Positions 34,236 to 43,637 are shown, numbered from the stretch's first letter. The stretch is 64,000 bases of DNA from Neisseria subflava (GCF_024205705.1 NZ_CP073115.1:1984001-2048000); one strand, 5' to 3'. Program-made: numbers and translations. Notes: generated from the sequence alone by a model not told the origin.

Positions 34236-34730
34236 ATGGGAAAACAAGCCAGACTTTATATGGTTCGCAGCACGCAAGGTGCGCTTTATGATGTATTTTT
34301 TGAACGCGGTGTGGCGGCGTTGGCCTGGCCCATGCTGGCCGAAGCGGCGGCCAAGGGTTTTGGCCGTGAGAAACTGACGGATATTTACCGTTCGGCCGTG
34401 CCGGATGTGAAATTGAGAACAGCGCAATCGGGTGCGGCTCAGATGTGGCGGTTTGCCAACGAGTTGGCCGATGGAGATGCCGTACTGACCTACTCGCCTG
34501 CCTTACGCCGTTATCGGGTCGGCAGGATTACGGGCGGCGCGGTGCATTGTCCGCAATGGGACGATGAAAAAATGTCGCTGGTGCGGCCGGTTGAGTGGCT
34601 GGGCGAAGTGTGCCGCGACGATTTGAGCGCGGCGGCGCAACGGGCTTTGGGCAGCGTAGCAACTTTGTTTGCGGTATCGGAAGCGTGTGCGGCAGAAATT
34701 TTTGAACGCATGGGTTTTCAGACGGCCTAA
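34236..34730 (+). CDS. Solo EVE-like / restriction-sensor-type domain protein
   Basis: A 164-residue protein. The run GALYDVFFERGVAALAWPML, RFANELADGDAVLTYSP and YRVGRITGG resembles the N-terminal domain of some Mrr-type restriction endonucleases, which reads nucleic acid modifications. No PD-(D/E)XK nuclease motif follows. The stop lies inside a DUS (QTA-stop), so the gene may be the trimmed front of a longer nuclease or a stand-alone reader. The start at 34236 begins MGKQARLYMVR. Confidence 0.6.
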   Translation: MGKQARLYMVRSTQGALYDVFFERGVAALAWPMLAEAAAKGFGREKLTDIYRSAVPDVKLRTAQSGAAQMWRFANELADGDAVLTYSPALRRYRVGRITGGAVHCPQWDDEKMSLVRPVEWLGEVCRDDLSAAAQRALGSVATLFAVSEACAAEIFERMGFQTA

Positions 34731-34751
34731 GAAGGGAAAGGAAACAGGATT

Positions 34752-35615
34752 ATGTGGAACACCATGCATGAATGGCTGAACGCTTTGCCTGTCAGTGAAG
34801 AAATCATCAAATCGGCATTGATGTCGGTATTGATGATTGTGGCCGTCATTGCTGGGCGCAGCATCTTGCTCTCGGCGCATTTTCGCAGCCATCCGGATTT
34901 GAGCATTGAAAACAAACGCCGCTCGCTGGTGTTCAGCCGCAACGTAACCATGTTGCTGATCCTGCTCGGGCTGGCGATGATTTGGGCGGCGCAGATTCAA
35001 ACTTTGGCCTTGTCGATGTTTGCAGTGGCCGCGGCGATTGTGGTGGCAACCAAAGAGCTGATTATGTGTTTGTCCGGCAGCATCCTGCGCTCGGTAACCA
35101 AACAATACTCCATCGGCGACTACATCGAAATCAACGGCCTGCGCGGACGGGTGGTCGATATCAATATGCTGAACACGCTGATGATGCAAATCGGCCCTAA
35201 TCCGTTGATCGGCCAGCTTTCCGGCAAAACGCTCTCGTTTCCCAACAGCCTGCTTTTGAGCCATACCGTACGCCGCGACAATATTTTGGGCAATTATGTG
35301 ATTCATACGGTGGAAATCCCCGTGCCGATTCATTTGGATTCGGACGAAATCACAGGCCGTCTGAAAGCCGTGCTTGAGCCGTTGTGCGCGGCCTATGTTC
35401 CCGTTATCCAACAATATTTGGAAAACGTTCAAGCGCAAAAACTCTTTATTACCCCCGCCGCCCAGCCGCGCGTGTCCCGCGTGCCGCACGATGATAAGGT
35501 GTACCACATCATCGTACGCTTCGCCTCCCCCGTTTCCAAACGGCTGGAAATACAACAGGCCGTCTTAGACGAATTTTTACGCACGCAATACCGACTGATC
35601 AACCAAACAAAATAG
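34752..35615 (+). CDS. Small-conductance mechanosensitive channel (MscS family)
   Basis: A 287-residue protein with three N-terminal spans (about 20-40, 60-80, 90-110). The pore-lining helix region contains LSMFAVAAAIVVATKELIMCLSGS. The cytoplasmic beta domain has SIGDYIEINGLRGRVVDINML, the MscS hallmark. It is a tension-gated channel that releases solutes on osmotic down-shock. It follows the EVE-like gene by 21 bases and may share its transcript. Confidence 0.88.
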   Translation: MWNTMHEWLNALPVSEEIIKSALMSVLMIVAVIAGRSILLSAHFRSHPDLSIENKRRSLVFSRNVTMLLILLGLAMIWAAQIQTLALSMFAVAAAIVVATKELIMCLSGSILRSVTKQYSIGDYIEINGLRGRVVDINMLNTLMMQIGPNPLIGQLSGKTLSFPNSLLLSHTVRRDNILGNYVIHTVEIPVPIHLDSDEITGRLKAVLEPLCAAYVPVIQQYLENVQAQKLFITPAAQPRVSRVPHDDKVYHIIVRFASPVSKRLEIQQAVLDEFLRTQYRLINQTK

Positions 35616-35686
35616 TACGGTTTGTTTATTGATACAATCAAATCCCTTACAATAATGAAGTTCACAATCAACAATAAGGAAAAGCC

Positions 35687-36553
35687 ATGTTGCCCGAATC
35701 AGCCCTTGCCGAAATGTACCCCGTCATTATGACCCCCAGCCATGACGGCAAATATTTCCACAACTACACCCTCTCGCTTCTGAACATCGTCCACACCAAC
35801 GCCTCCCTCGGCCTGCCGCTGCAAGTAATGATGCAGCGCGGCGAAAGTCTGATTACGCGCGCGCGCAACAACTGCGTGGCCAAATTTTTGGAAAACAAAG
35901 AATGGACGCATTTATTCTGGATTGACTCCGACATCGGCTTCTCTCCCGACTCATTCTACCGCCTGCTCTTGGCCGATAAAGACGTTGTGGCCGGCGTTTA
36001 TCCGCTCAAACGCGAAAACTGGCCCCAAGCAGGCCTTCCTGCCGGCATGACCCAAGCCGATTTCGAGCGTATGTACACTTCTTACACCGTCAACACCAAC
36101 GACAAAAATGAAAACGGCGAAATCGTCCTGAAAGTCGATGAAGAAGGCTTTATGAAGGTTCATGACGCGCCAACCGGCTTTATGGTCATCAAGCGCAGCG
36201 TATTTGAAAAAATGATAGAGGCTTATCCCGAGTTGAACTACGTCTCCGACAGCGACTACAGCCCGGAAAACAAAGGCCTGCACTACCGCTTCTTCGACTG
36301 CATGGTCGATCCCGAAAGCAAACGCTACCTGTCCGAAGACTACACCTTCTGCCACCTCTGGCGACAAATCGGCGGCGAAGTGTACGTCGACGTACAATCC
36401 AACCTGACCCACCAAGGCGCAAAAGTGTATCACGGCTCGTTTGCCGAATCCTTGCAAACCAATGTTGCCAATGCGGTTTACGCCCCCGAAGGCACCACCA
36501 TGCGCCTCGAACTGGCCGCCCCGTTGCACGCCAATCCGCGCGGTCCGGAATAA
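35687..36553 (+). CDS. Predicted glycosyltransferase (GT2/Anp1-like)
   Basis: A 288-residue cytoplasmic protein with a GT-A-like layout. FLENKEWTHLFWIDSDIGFSP carries the DxD metal-binding motif, with RNNCVAKF upstream and GFMVIKRSVFEKM downstream. It resembles bacterial Anp1-like or GT2 proteins annotated only as glycosyltransferases. The acceptor is unknown. It has its own AAGGAAAAG RBS and no linked sugar genes. Confidence 0.65.
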   Translation: MLPESALAEMYPVIMTPSHDGKYFHNYTLSLLNIVHTNASLGLPLQVMMQRGESLITRARNNCVAKFLENKEWTHLFWIDSDIGFSPDSFYRLLLADKDVVAGVYPLKRENWPQAGLPAGMTQADFERMYTSYTVNTNDKNENGEIVLKVDEEGFMKVHDAPTGFMVIKRSVFEKMIEAYPELNYVSDSDYSPENKGLHYRFFDCMVDPESKRYLSEDYTFCHLWRQIGGEVYVDVQSNLTHQGAKVYHGSFAESLQTNVANAVYAPEGTTMRLELAAPLHANPRGPE

Positions 36554-36624
36554 GGCTGACCGACAGGCAGGCAAAACACTTTAATTCTGCCTGTCTGCCA
36601 CCATATAACGCCTATCGTTTTCTT

Positions 36625-36650
36625 TTCAGACGGCCCCAAGGCCGTCTGAA
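36625..36650. repeat. DUS inverted pair upstream of prlC
   Basis: TTCAGACGGCCC (36625-36636) and AGGCCGTCTGAA (36639-36650) leave a 2-base loop; it may end the glycosyltransferase transcript. Confidence 0.55.
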
Positions 36651-36674
36651 ACCATCTTATTCAGGAGAAACCAT

Positions 36675-38711
36675 ATGAGCGACAACGTCCTGCTCCACTT
36701 GGGCGAAGAACCCCGTTTCGACCAAATCAAAACCGAAGACATCAAACCCGCCCTGCAAACCGCCATTACCGAAGCACGCGAACAAATCGCCGCCATCAAA
36801 GCACAAACGCACACCGACTGGGCAAACACTGTCGAAAAACTGACCGACATTACCGAACGCGTCGGCCGCATTTGGAGCGTGGTTTCCCATCTCAACTCCG
36901 TAGTCGACACGCCCGAGCTGCGTGCCGTATACAACGAATTGATGCCCGAAATCACCATCTTCTTCACCGAAATCGGTCAAGACATCGAGTTGTACAACCG
37001 CTTCAAAATCATCAAAAACTCTGCCGAATTCGACACCCTTTCCCCAGCGCAGCAAACCAAGCTCAACCACGACTTGCGCGATTTCATCCTCAGCGGTGCC
37101 GAATTGCCGCCCGAACAGCAGGCAGAACTGGCGCAACTGCAAACCGAAGGCGCGCAACTGGGTGCCAAATTCGCACAAAACATCCAAGACGCAACCGACG
37201 CTTTCGGCATTTACTTTGACGATGCAGCGCCGCTTGCCGGCATTCCCGAAGACTCCATCGCCATGTTTGCCGCCGCCGCGCAAAGCGAAGGCAAAACAGG
37301 CTACAAAATCGGCCTGCAAATTCCGCACTACCTCGCCGTCATCCAATACGCCGACAACCGCGAACTGCGCGAACAAATCTACCGCGCCTACGTTACCCGC
37401 GCCAGCGAATTGTCCGACGACGGCAAATTCGACAATACGGCCAACATCGACCGTACCCTCGAAAACGCATTGAAAACCGCCAAACTGCTCGGTTTCAAAA
37501 ACTACGCCGAGCTGTCGCTGGCAACCAAAATGGCCGACACGCCCGAACAGGTTTTAAACTTCCTGCACGACCTTGCCCGCCGCGCCAAACCGTTTGCCGA
37601 AAAAGACTTTGCCGAAATCAAGGCCTTTGCGCGCGAAAACCTGAATATCGAAGACCCGCAATCGTGGGATTTGAGCTACGCCGCCGAAAAACTGCGCCAA
37701 GCCAAATACGCCTTCAGCGAAGCCGAAGTGAAAAAATACTTCCCTATCAGCAAAGTATTGGCAGGCCTGTTTGCCCAAATCAAAAAACTGTACGGCATCG
37801 AGCTGGCTGAAAAAACCGTCCCCGTTTGGCACAAAGACGTGCGCTATTTCGAGCTGAAACAAGACGGCCAAACCATCGGCGGTGTTTACATGGACTTGTA
37901 CGCACGCGAAGGCAAACGCGGCGGCGCATGGATGGACGGCTACAAAAGCCGCCGCCGTTTCGCCGACGGGACGCTGCAACTGCCGACCGCTTACCTCGTC
38001 TGCAACTTCACCCCGCCTGTAGGCGACAAAGAAGCGCGTTTGAGCCACGACGAAATCATCACCCTCTTCCACGAAACCGGCCACGGCCTGCACCACTTAT
38101 TGACCCAAGTTGACGAAGTGGGCGTATCCGGCATCAACGGCGTCGAATGGGACGCAGTCGAGCTGCCCAGCCAATTCATGGAAAACTTCGTCTGGGAATA
38201 CGACGTATTGGCGCAAATGTCCTCGCACGAAGAAACCGGCGCGGTATTGCCGAAAGAGCTGTTCGACAAAATGCACGCAGCTAAAAACTTCCAACGCGGT
38301 ATGTTCCTCGTCCGCCAAATGGAATTTGCCATCTTCGACATGGAAATCTACCATCAGGAAGATGAAGGCCGTCTGAAAGAATGGCCGCAAATCTTGGACA
38401 AAGTGCGTCAAGAAGTCGCCGTAACCCAACCGCCGACATACAACCGCTTTGCCTTGAGCTTCAGCCACATCTTCGCCGGCGGCTACGCCGCAGGCTATTA
38501 CAGCTACGCATGGGCGGAAGTTTTGAGCGCAGACGCTTACGCAGCGTTTGAAGAAAGCGACGACGTGGCCGAAACCGGCCGCCGCTTCTGGAAAGAAGTG
38601 CTGGCCGTCGGCGGTTCGCGCAGCGCAGCCGAATCCTTCAAAGCCTTCCGCGGCCGCGAACCAAGCCTGGATGCCCTGCTCCGCCACAGCGGTTTCGACA
38701 ACGCAGCTTGA
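36675..38711 (+). CDS. prlC: Oligopeptidase A (M3 metallopeptidase)
   Basis: A 678-residue M3-family peptidase. The zinc site is HETGH (about 466-470) in FHETGHGLHHLL. The oligopeptidase fold also shows VGDKEARLSHDE and FSHIFAGGYAAGYYSYAWAEVLSADAY. It degrades signal peptides and other short peptides in the cytoplasm. CAGGAG precedes the ATG. A DUS lies inside at about 38367, coding for GRLK. Confidence 0.95.
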   Translation: MSDNVLLHLGEEPRFDQIKTEDIKPALQTAITEAREQIAAIKAQTHTDWANTVEKLTDITERVGRIWSVVSHLNSVVDTPELRAVYNELMPEITIFFTEIGQDIELYNRFKIIKNSAEFDTLSPAQQTKLNHDLRDFILSGAELPPEQQAELAQLQTEGAQLGAKFAQNIQDATDAFGIYFDDAAPLAGIPEDSIAMFAAAAQSEGKTGYKIGLQIPHYLAVIQYADNRELREQIYRAYVTRASELSDDGKFDNTANIDRTLENALKTAKLLGFKNYAELSLATKMADTPEQVLNFLHDLARRAKPFAEKDFAEIKAFARENLNIEDPQSWDLSYAAEKLRQAKYAFSEAEVKKYFPISKVLAGLFAQIKKLYGIELAEKTVPVWHKDVRYFELKQDGQTIGGVYMDLYAREGKRGGAWMDGYKSRRRFADGTLQLPTAYLVCNFTPPVGDKEARLSHDEIITLFHETGHGLHHLLTQVDEVGVSGINGVEWDAVELPSQFMENFVWEYDVLAQMSSHEETGAVLPKELFDKMHAAKNFQRGMFLVRQMEFAIFDMEIYHQEDEGRLKEWPQILDKVRQEVAVTQPPTYNRFALSFSHIFAGGYAAGYYSYAWAEVLSADAYAAFEESDDVAETGRRFWKEVLAVGGSRSAAESFKAFRGREPSLDALLRHSGFDNAA

Positions 38712-38759
38712 TTTGAAAATCCGCCGTTTTAAACAGAACGGTTGCTGATTCAAAATTAA

Positions 38760-38787
38760 AGGCCGTCTGAAATGTTTCAGACGGCCT
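38760..38787. terminator. Inverted DUS pair after prlC
   Basis: Copies at 38760-38771 and 38776-38787 with a 4-base loop. Confidence 0.7.
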
Positions 38788-38901
38788 TTCGGTTGGCACA
38801 ATTAATGAGGAACAATAAATACGTCCAATCTCTAACAACTTTTTCGGAAGAAACTGAAGTCCGTATTTCAAACCCCAATCTCCCCCGGCCCATCGCTAAA
38901 A

Positions 38902-39165
38902 TTAGTTTTTGCCCTTTTTATCGCTGGCGGCCAAACGCATATTGATAAATTCCATCATCAAATCTTTTTTCGTCCAGAAAAAGGATTTCATTTTTTCCAA
39001 AGAATAGATTTTCCGAATCATCGCCGGCAATCCTGCGTGAACGATGGCCGCGACTTCGCCATTGGTTGTTTCGTTGTCCATGGCGGCTTTGAGGTTTAGA
39101 TTGCGCGTATTCAGGTAGTCGCAAAGCGCTTTTCTGACGCTGTGGCTGATTTCAAATTGTTTCAT
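38902..39165 (-). CDS. Conserved hypothetical protein
   Basis: An 87-residue protein of unknown family. It is mixed alpha-helical and basic at the C-terminus (LAASDKKGKN). The central part AAMDNETTNGEVAAIVHAGLP has no recognised motif. The start at 39165 was chosen for a compact ORF; upstream in-frame codons reach 39495 but lie in non-coding-looking AT-rich sequence. The genomic setting, alone between prlC and hemJ, gives no function. Confidence 0.55.
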   Translation of the reverse strand: MKQFEISHSVRKALCDYLNTRNLNLKAAMDNETTNGEVAAIVHAGLPAMIRKIYSLEKMKSFFWTKKDLMMEFINMRLAASDKKGKN

Positions 39166-39399
39166 GTTTTCCGTCCATAATGCTTTTATAGTTAAATAGC
39201 ATAGAATTCTAGCAAGTTTTTTGCATTGTGCATATCTCAATGTGCATATTATTGCGGAATTTACAATTTGGCTTTTGGGTAAAATCATGCCTGCAACACA
39301 TTGTCGCGGCGCACCCTGTCGGATTGTTTTGACTATTTTGTTTCGGCTTGGGCCGCATTGCGGATAAAATAACGGTTTTAGGTGTTGAGGCCGTCTGAA

Positions 39400-39819
39400 A
39401 TGTATTTGTGGTTTAAGCTGTTGCACATATTTTTTGTGATTTCTTGGTTTGTGGGACTGTTTTATCTGCCGCGGATTTATGTGAATCTGGCGCAATTAGA
39501 GCCCGGCAGCGCGGAATATGTACGGCTGACGGATATGTCGCGGCGGCTGTACCGCTTTATGTCGCCTTTGGGCTGGGGAACGCTGATATTCGGCGCGGCC
39601 ATCGGCTTTGTCAACAATTGGTGGGGCAACGGCTGGCTGGCGGTTAAATTATTGTGCGGCCTGCTGCTCTTGGCCTACCAGCTTTATTGCGGCCTGTTGC
39701 TGCGCCGTTTTCAAAACGGCAGCAATGTGTATTCGCACCGCTGGTATCGGGTATTCAACGAACTCCCCGTTTTGATGATGGTGGCCGCGCTTTATATGGT
39801 GGTTTTCAAGCCGTTTTAA
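39400..39819 (+). CDS. hemJ: HemJ-like protoporphyrinogen oxidase
   Basis: A 139-residue membrane protein with four spans. MYLWFKLLHIFFVISWFVGL followed by FYLPRIYVNLAQ and WLAVKLLCGLLLLAYQ match HemJ, which oxidises protoporphyrinogen IX in haem synthesis. His and Lys residues in helices 1 and 3 are those conserved in the family. The start at 39400 lies directly on an AG-DUS (CCGTCTGAAATG). Confidence 0.8.
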   Translation: MYLWFKLLHIFFVISWFVGLFYLPRIYVNLAQLEPGSAEYVRLTDMSRRLYRFMSPLGWGTLIFGAAIGFVNNWWGNGWLAVKLLCGLLLLAYQLYCGLLLRRFQNGSNVYSHRWYRVFNELPVLMMVAALYMVVFKPF

Positions 39820-39857
39820 TCTTCAGACGGCCTGTTTGGTAAATAAGGAAAGAATTC

Positions 39858-40328
39858 ATGACGGTTGAAATCGAACGCCGCTTTTTGCTGGCGGATGACA
39901 GTTGGCGCGAAGCGGCAGGCGAGCCGCTGGTGTTACAACAGGGCTATTTGAGCGTGGAAAAAGAGCGCACCATCCGTGTGCGGATTATCGGTTCGCAAGC
40001 ATGGCTGACCCTGAAAGGCTATATTTCCGACATGACGCGCAGCGAGTTTGAATACGAAATCCCGTTGGCTCATGCGCAGGCGATGATGGCGGACATGTGC
40101 CCGTTTAAAATGGAAAAATACCGCTATCGTGTCGAATTTGAAGGCTTTGTGTATGAAATCGACGAATATTTCGGTGACAATGCGCCCTTGATTGTGGCGG
40201 AAATCGAATTGCCGTCTGAAGATACCGAGTTTCCCAAACCGTCTTGGCTGGGCAAGGAAATCACGTCTGACGGTAAATTCACCAATGCGTATTTGAGCAA
40301 ACATCCGTATTCGTCTTGGACGGAATAA
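39858..40328 (+). CDS. CYTH-domain protein (inorganic triphosphatase-like)
   Basis: A 156-residue protein that is a single CYTH fold. The N-terminal EIERRF takes the ExExK position, with Arg in place of Lys. Other acidic/basic strand pairs are RTIRVRIIG and EFEYEIPLA, and EIDEYFGDNAPLIVAEIEL ends the tunnel. Members hydrolyse triphosphate or, in a few cases, make cAMP. AAGGAAAG precedes the ATG. Confidence 0.8.
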   Translation: MTVEIERRFLLADDSWREAAGEPLVLQQGYLSVEKERTIRVRIIGSQAWLTLKGYISDMTRSEFEYEIPLAHAQAMMADMCPFKMEKYRYRVEFEGFVYEIDEYFGDNAPLIVAEIELPSEDTEFPKPSWLGKEITSDGKFTNAYLSKHPYSSWTE

Positions 40329-40345
40329 CGAGTACAACCCACATA

Positions 40346-40378
40346 CAAAAAAGGCATGTATCGCACATGCCTTTTTTC
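40346..40378. terminator. Bidirectional terminator, CYTH gene and ubiG
   Basis: AAAAAAGGCATGT and ACATGCCTTTTTT form a perfect 13-bp stem around ATCGC, with T-runs on both strands. Confidence 0.85.
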
Positions 40379-40479
40379 TTTTCAGACGGCCTGATTTGCC
40401 TTACCGATATTTGTATCGAGCTGCTTTCGACATACCGTTTCAAATATCGGGCAAGCCCGTGTATTTTATCCGTGTAGTC

Positions 40480-41193
40480 TTATGCCGGACGGCAGGCAAC
40501 CATGTAGTTAACTTCGGTCGAATCGCACAGGGAATAACGGCCGCTCAACAAATTGTAGGTCATGCCCTTGCTGCCGACGGTATCCAATCCGGCTTGGCGG
40601 CACATGCGCGCGAGTTCTGCCGGCGTGATGAATTTTTTCCAGTCGTGCGTGCCTTTGGGGACGAATTTCAACAGATATTCCGCGCCGACAATCAGATGCA
40701 GATAAGATTTGGGATTGCGGTTGATGGTGGAGAAAAACACCATGCCGTCGGGTTTGACCAGTTTCGCACAGGCTTGAACGATGGCGGCCGGATCGGGAAC
40801 GTGTTCCATCATTTCCATACACGTTACCACATCGAAGCTGTGCGGCTGCTCGGCGGCGAGGTCTTCGACGCGAATGCAGCGGTAATCGATATTGGCAACG
40901 TGTTGAGCGGCCGCATGGGCAGCGGCGGTTTGCAGGGATTTTTCCGCCATATCGATGCCGGTAACGTGTTCTGCGCCGCGTTTGGCCATGCTTTCCGACA
41001 AAATCCCGCCGCCGCAGCCTACATCCAGCACGCATTTGCCTGCCAATCCGGCATAGCCGTCGATATAGTCGAGGCGCAAGGGATTGATGTCATGCAGGGG
41101 CTTGAATTCGCCGTTTTTATCCCACCATTTATCGGCGATTTGGCTGAACTTGGCGATTTCGCCGGCATCTACGTTGTCGTGTTGATTGCTCAT
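40480..41193 (-). CDS. ubiG: Ubiquinone biosynthesis O-methyltransferase UbiG
   Basis: A 237-residue class I SAM methyltransferase. Motif I is VLDVGCGGGILSE; GIDMAEKSL and FDVVTCMEMMEHVPDP complete the SAM fold. It does both O-methylations in ubiquinone synthesis. The start at 41193 has AGGAG at the right spacing; a start five codons further up is less likely. Confidence 0.93.
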   Translation of the reverse strand: MSNQHDNVDAGEIAKFSQIADKWWDKNGEFKPLHDINPLRLDYIDGYAGLAGKCVLDVGCGGGILSESMAKRGAEHVTGIDMAEKSLQTAAAHAAAQHVANIDYRCIRVEDLAAEQPHSFDVVTCMEMMEHVPDPAAIVQACAKLVKPDGMVFFSTINRNPKSYLHLIVGAEYLLKFVPKGTHDWKKFITPAELARMCRQAGLDTVGSKGMTYNLLSGRYSLCDSTEVNYMVACRPA

Positions 41194-41311
41194 GGTTTGC
41201 TCCTGCATAAAATAATTCGCCTGATTTTAGCCGATTGTGCTTCAAAATAAAATGTTTCAGACGGCCTTTGCCCGTTTATCGGCCCTATTTCAACTTTCAT
41301 CCGTCTGCCCA

Positions 41312-41342
41312 TAAAAAACGCACCTTGTGACAAGGTGCGTTT
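41312..41342 (-). terminator. Terminator of the lipidated cytochrome gene
   Basis: ACGCACCTTG and CAAGGTGCGT make a perfect 10-bp stem around TGA, with an A-run on the plus strand that becomes a T-run for the leftward gene. Confidence 0.85.
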
Positions 41343-41355
41343 CAATCGGTGCGGT

Positions 41356-41889
41356 TTAGAATTTAGCGCCGGATTCGTTGGCCATGTAGTCAACTGCGGC
41401 TTTCACTTCATCGTCGCTCAAGCTGCCGTTGCCGCCTTTGGCAGGCATGGAATTAAAGCCTTCGAGGGCGTGTTTGTGCAAGGTGTCTTTGCCTTGTTTA
41501 ATGCGAGGCGCCCAGTCTTCTTTTTTGCCTACGGCCGGAGCGCCGGGAATCAAGCCGCTGTGGCATGCTTTACAGTTCGCTTCAAAAACAGCTTTGCCGT
41601 CCACTTTGGCGGATTCGGCAGGCTTGGCTTCAGCGGCAGGCGCTTCGGCTTTCTCTTCGGGCTTGGCGGCCTCTTCAGGTTTGGCGGCTTCCTCTGCTTT
41701 GCTGGCAGCGGCTTCAACCTTATCAGCTGCTTCTTGAGCGGCGGATGCAGTCGCATCGGCAGCAGAAGCGGCTTCGGTTTTAACTTCAGATGCAACGGCT
41801 TGAGCAGCCTCTTGAGTCTCCTGTTTAGCCTCTTGGGAACAAGCTGTCAAACCAGCCATCATCATTACGGCAATCAGTAATTTGTTCAT
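41356..41889 (-). CDS. Lipid-anchored cytochrome c5-type protein
   Basis: A 177-residue protein with a lipoprotein signal (LTAC, Cys17). A roughly 75-residue linker rich in Ala, Glu and Lys (residues 18-95) is followed by a class I cytochrome c domain with CKACH (Cys106-His110). The Met ligand is probably in GFNSMPAKGG. This layout of tether plus c5-type domain suggests an electron shuttle that reaches across the periplasm to a terminal oxidase or reductase. Its partner is unknown. Confidence 0.8.
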   Translation of the reverse strand: MNKLLIAVMMMAGLTACSQEAKQETQEAAQAVASEVKTEAASAADATASAAQEAADKVEAAASKAEEAAKPEEAAKPEEKAEAPAAEAKPAESAKVDGKAVFEANCKACHSGLIPGAPAVGKKEDWAPRIKQGKDTLHKHALEGFNSMPAKGGNGSLSDDEVKAAVDYMANESGAKF

Positions 41890-42357
41890 GTTCTGTCTTT
41901 CCTTAGTTTTAGTTTAAATCACTGTTTTATATAAACAGCTCAAAAATTCTAGCATAGAAACTAATACTTTTGACCTACACTATAATAAATATTGGTATAA
42001 ATCAGATTTTGTCACAAAAACAGGAAAAACATATTGACACCACCTCTCTACTCGGATAGAAATTTACGCCATTTGTCATGAAGCGCGATAACTTTTATTT
42101 TATTGTTCAAGCAGTTACTCATTTTATTTTCAAAGTTTCCTTTAGAATTCAAATTTTTACCGACTTCTCCATGAGTAGCGTCAACCTGAAAGCCATCCCC
42201 ATCCCAAAAAGGCCGTCTGAACCCCGATCAGGTTTCAGACGGCCTTTTTGAATCATGTTAATAAACATTTGCCGCTTGCCTATGTAAAAGACGCCAGCAG
42301 GCTTACCTATTTATAAGGGTATTCATATCCCGACTACAATTTAATCCATTGCCGCCA
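41890..42357. other. Intergenic region, 468 bases
   Basis: An AT-rich block, then TTGACA at about 42035 with TAGAAA 17 bases on, a possible rightward promoter. A 57-codon open frame (42078-42251) runs into the DUS pair and does not look like a protein. Otherwise nothing is seen. Confidence 0.5.
42210..42245. terminator. Inverted DUS pair downstream of the GIY-YIG gene
   Basis: Copies at 42210-42221 and 42234-42245 with a 12-base loop. TTTTTG follows on the plus strand. Confidence 0.6.
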
Positions 42358-42630
42358 TTAACCTTTTGCCAATGTTTCAGCTTCAGCCCACAATCCCCGC
42401 TTCTGCTCTGCCATCAATTTCTTAATGCCGAGTTCCCGTTTCAGCGCTTCACTTTTGTTCAAGCCGTCTGAAACGATGCGCATCTCGACAGGCTTGTTCA
42501 AACGCGTGTATTTCGCGCCTTTTCCTGACAAATGCGTTGCAAATCGCTCTTGCGGACGTTTGCTGATGCCGCAATAAAACGCGCCGTTTTCGCACAAAAT
42601 CAGGTAAACGCTCCAATTTTCCGCGTTCAT
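42358..42630 (-). CDS. GIY-YIG nuclease-superfamily protein
   Basis: A 90-residue single-domain protein. VYLILCENGAFYCGISKRPQERFATHL has the GIY-YIG layout (VYLI...YCGIS), the catalytic Arg in RPQERF and the Glu in KSEALKRELG. Small stand-alone members (YhbQ-like) are common and of uncertain role in DNA repair. Its ATG overlaps the LysR-family stop (ATGA). Confidence 0.85.
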   Translation of the reverse strand: MNAENWSVYLILCENGAFYCGISKRPQERFATHLSGKGAKYTRLNKPVEMRIVSDGLNKSEALKRELGIKKLMAEQKRGLWAEAETLAKG

Positions 42631-43517
42631 AAATCCCCTTCCTTGGCAAAACTCTCGGTAAAAATGCGCACGGCAGCCTCGGTTTTGGCAGACTGCACAC
42701 GATAAGGCGTGACCAAATAAAGGCTGACCGGCGGCAATGTCCATTCAGGCAAAACCGCTTTCAGACGGCCTTGCGCAATTTTCTCCCTCACTTCGCCTCC
42801 CACCTGCAAAGACAAACCGAAACCGCTTTCGGTCAGACTACACACTGCGGCAAGATGCGTGCAGGCAATGCTGTCGGCGACGTCGAGGAAATAGCTTTCT
42901 TCACCGTTTTGCAAGGTCGTGCGGACGGGCAGGAAGTGCAGCCAGCGATGGGTATGAAGCTGCGCGGGATGGGTAATGGGCGGATACCGGTCGAGATAAT
43001 CGGGCGCGGCGCAAATCATGTACGGCCACGTCACGAGATGGCGCGCAACCAAGTTGGGATCGTCCAAAGCACGGTCGCCACCGCGTATAGCGATGTCGGT
43101 CTGATTGTGTTGCAGGTCGTCCAAAGTATCGCTGAAATTAAGGATAGGACGGATTTTAGGGAACTCAGTTTGCAATCGCGAAAAGGCCGTCTGAAAAGCG
43201 CGGGATTTGATGACCGTAGAAGTCAGGGAAATGCGCAATTCGCCGACAGGTTCGGTCTTCAGATTGTCGATAACGGTACGCGTATCGGCAAGGGTGGCGG
43301 CGAGGCGGTGGCAGTATTCGCCCAAGGCGCGGCCGGCATCGGTAGGCGTAAGGCTGCGCGTGCTGCGGTTTAACAGCTTGATGCCGTGCAGGGTTTCGAG
43401 GCGGTTGATGTGCTGGCTGACGGCAGACGGAGTCATGCCCAGCGCGGCCGCAGCGGCGTTCATGCTGCCGTGTTCGAGGACGGCGGCGAAAACAAGCAGG
43501 GGGTTGATGTCTTGCAT
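42627..43517 (-). CDS. LysR-family transcriptional regulator
   Basis: A 296-residue LysR protein. The N-terminal HTH is LLVFAAVLEHGSMNAAAAALGMTPSAVSQHINRLE, followed by the LNRSTRSLTPTDAG linker and a periplasmic-binding-like effector domain. It is divergent from the NAD(P)-binding oxidoreductase gene at 43638, a typical LysR target arrangement. Its end overlaps the GIY-YIG gene, with which it is co-transcribed. Confidence 0.9.
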   Translation of the reverse strand: MQDINPLLVFAAVLEHGSMNAAAAALGMTPSAVSQHINRLETLHGIKLLNRSTRSLTPTDAGRALGEYCHRLAATLADTRTVIDNLKTEPVGELRISLTSTVIKSRAFQTAFSRLQTEFPKIRPILNFSDTLDDLQHNQTDIAIRGGDRALDDPNLVARHLVTWPYMICAAPDYLDRYPPITHPAQLHTHRWLHFLPVRTTLQNGEESYFLDVADSIACTHLAAVCSLTESGFGLSLQVGGEVREKIAQGRLKAVLPEWTLPPVSLYLVTPYRVQSAKTEAAVRIFTESFAKEGDL

Positions 43518-43637
43518 TTGGAAATAATTGTTTAGTTTAACTTCACAATCATAACAGTAAAACAGGGATTATCAAGCGTTTCAGACGACCTTACAATGCA
43601 CTCATCTAATCAATCACATCCCTACAAGGAGTCAAAT

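Noticed and set aside
42078..42251. 57-codon open frame in the cytochrome/GIY-YIG gap
   Set aside because: It has no RBS, no recognisable family and runs through a DUS pair, so it looks like chance.
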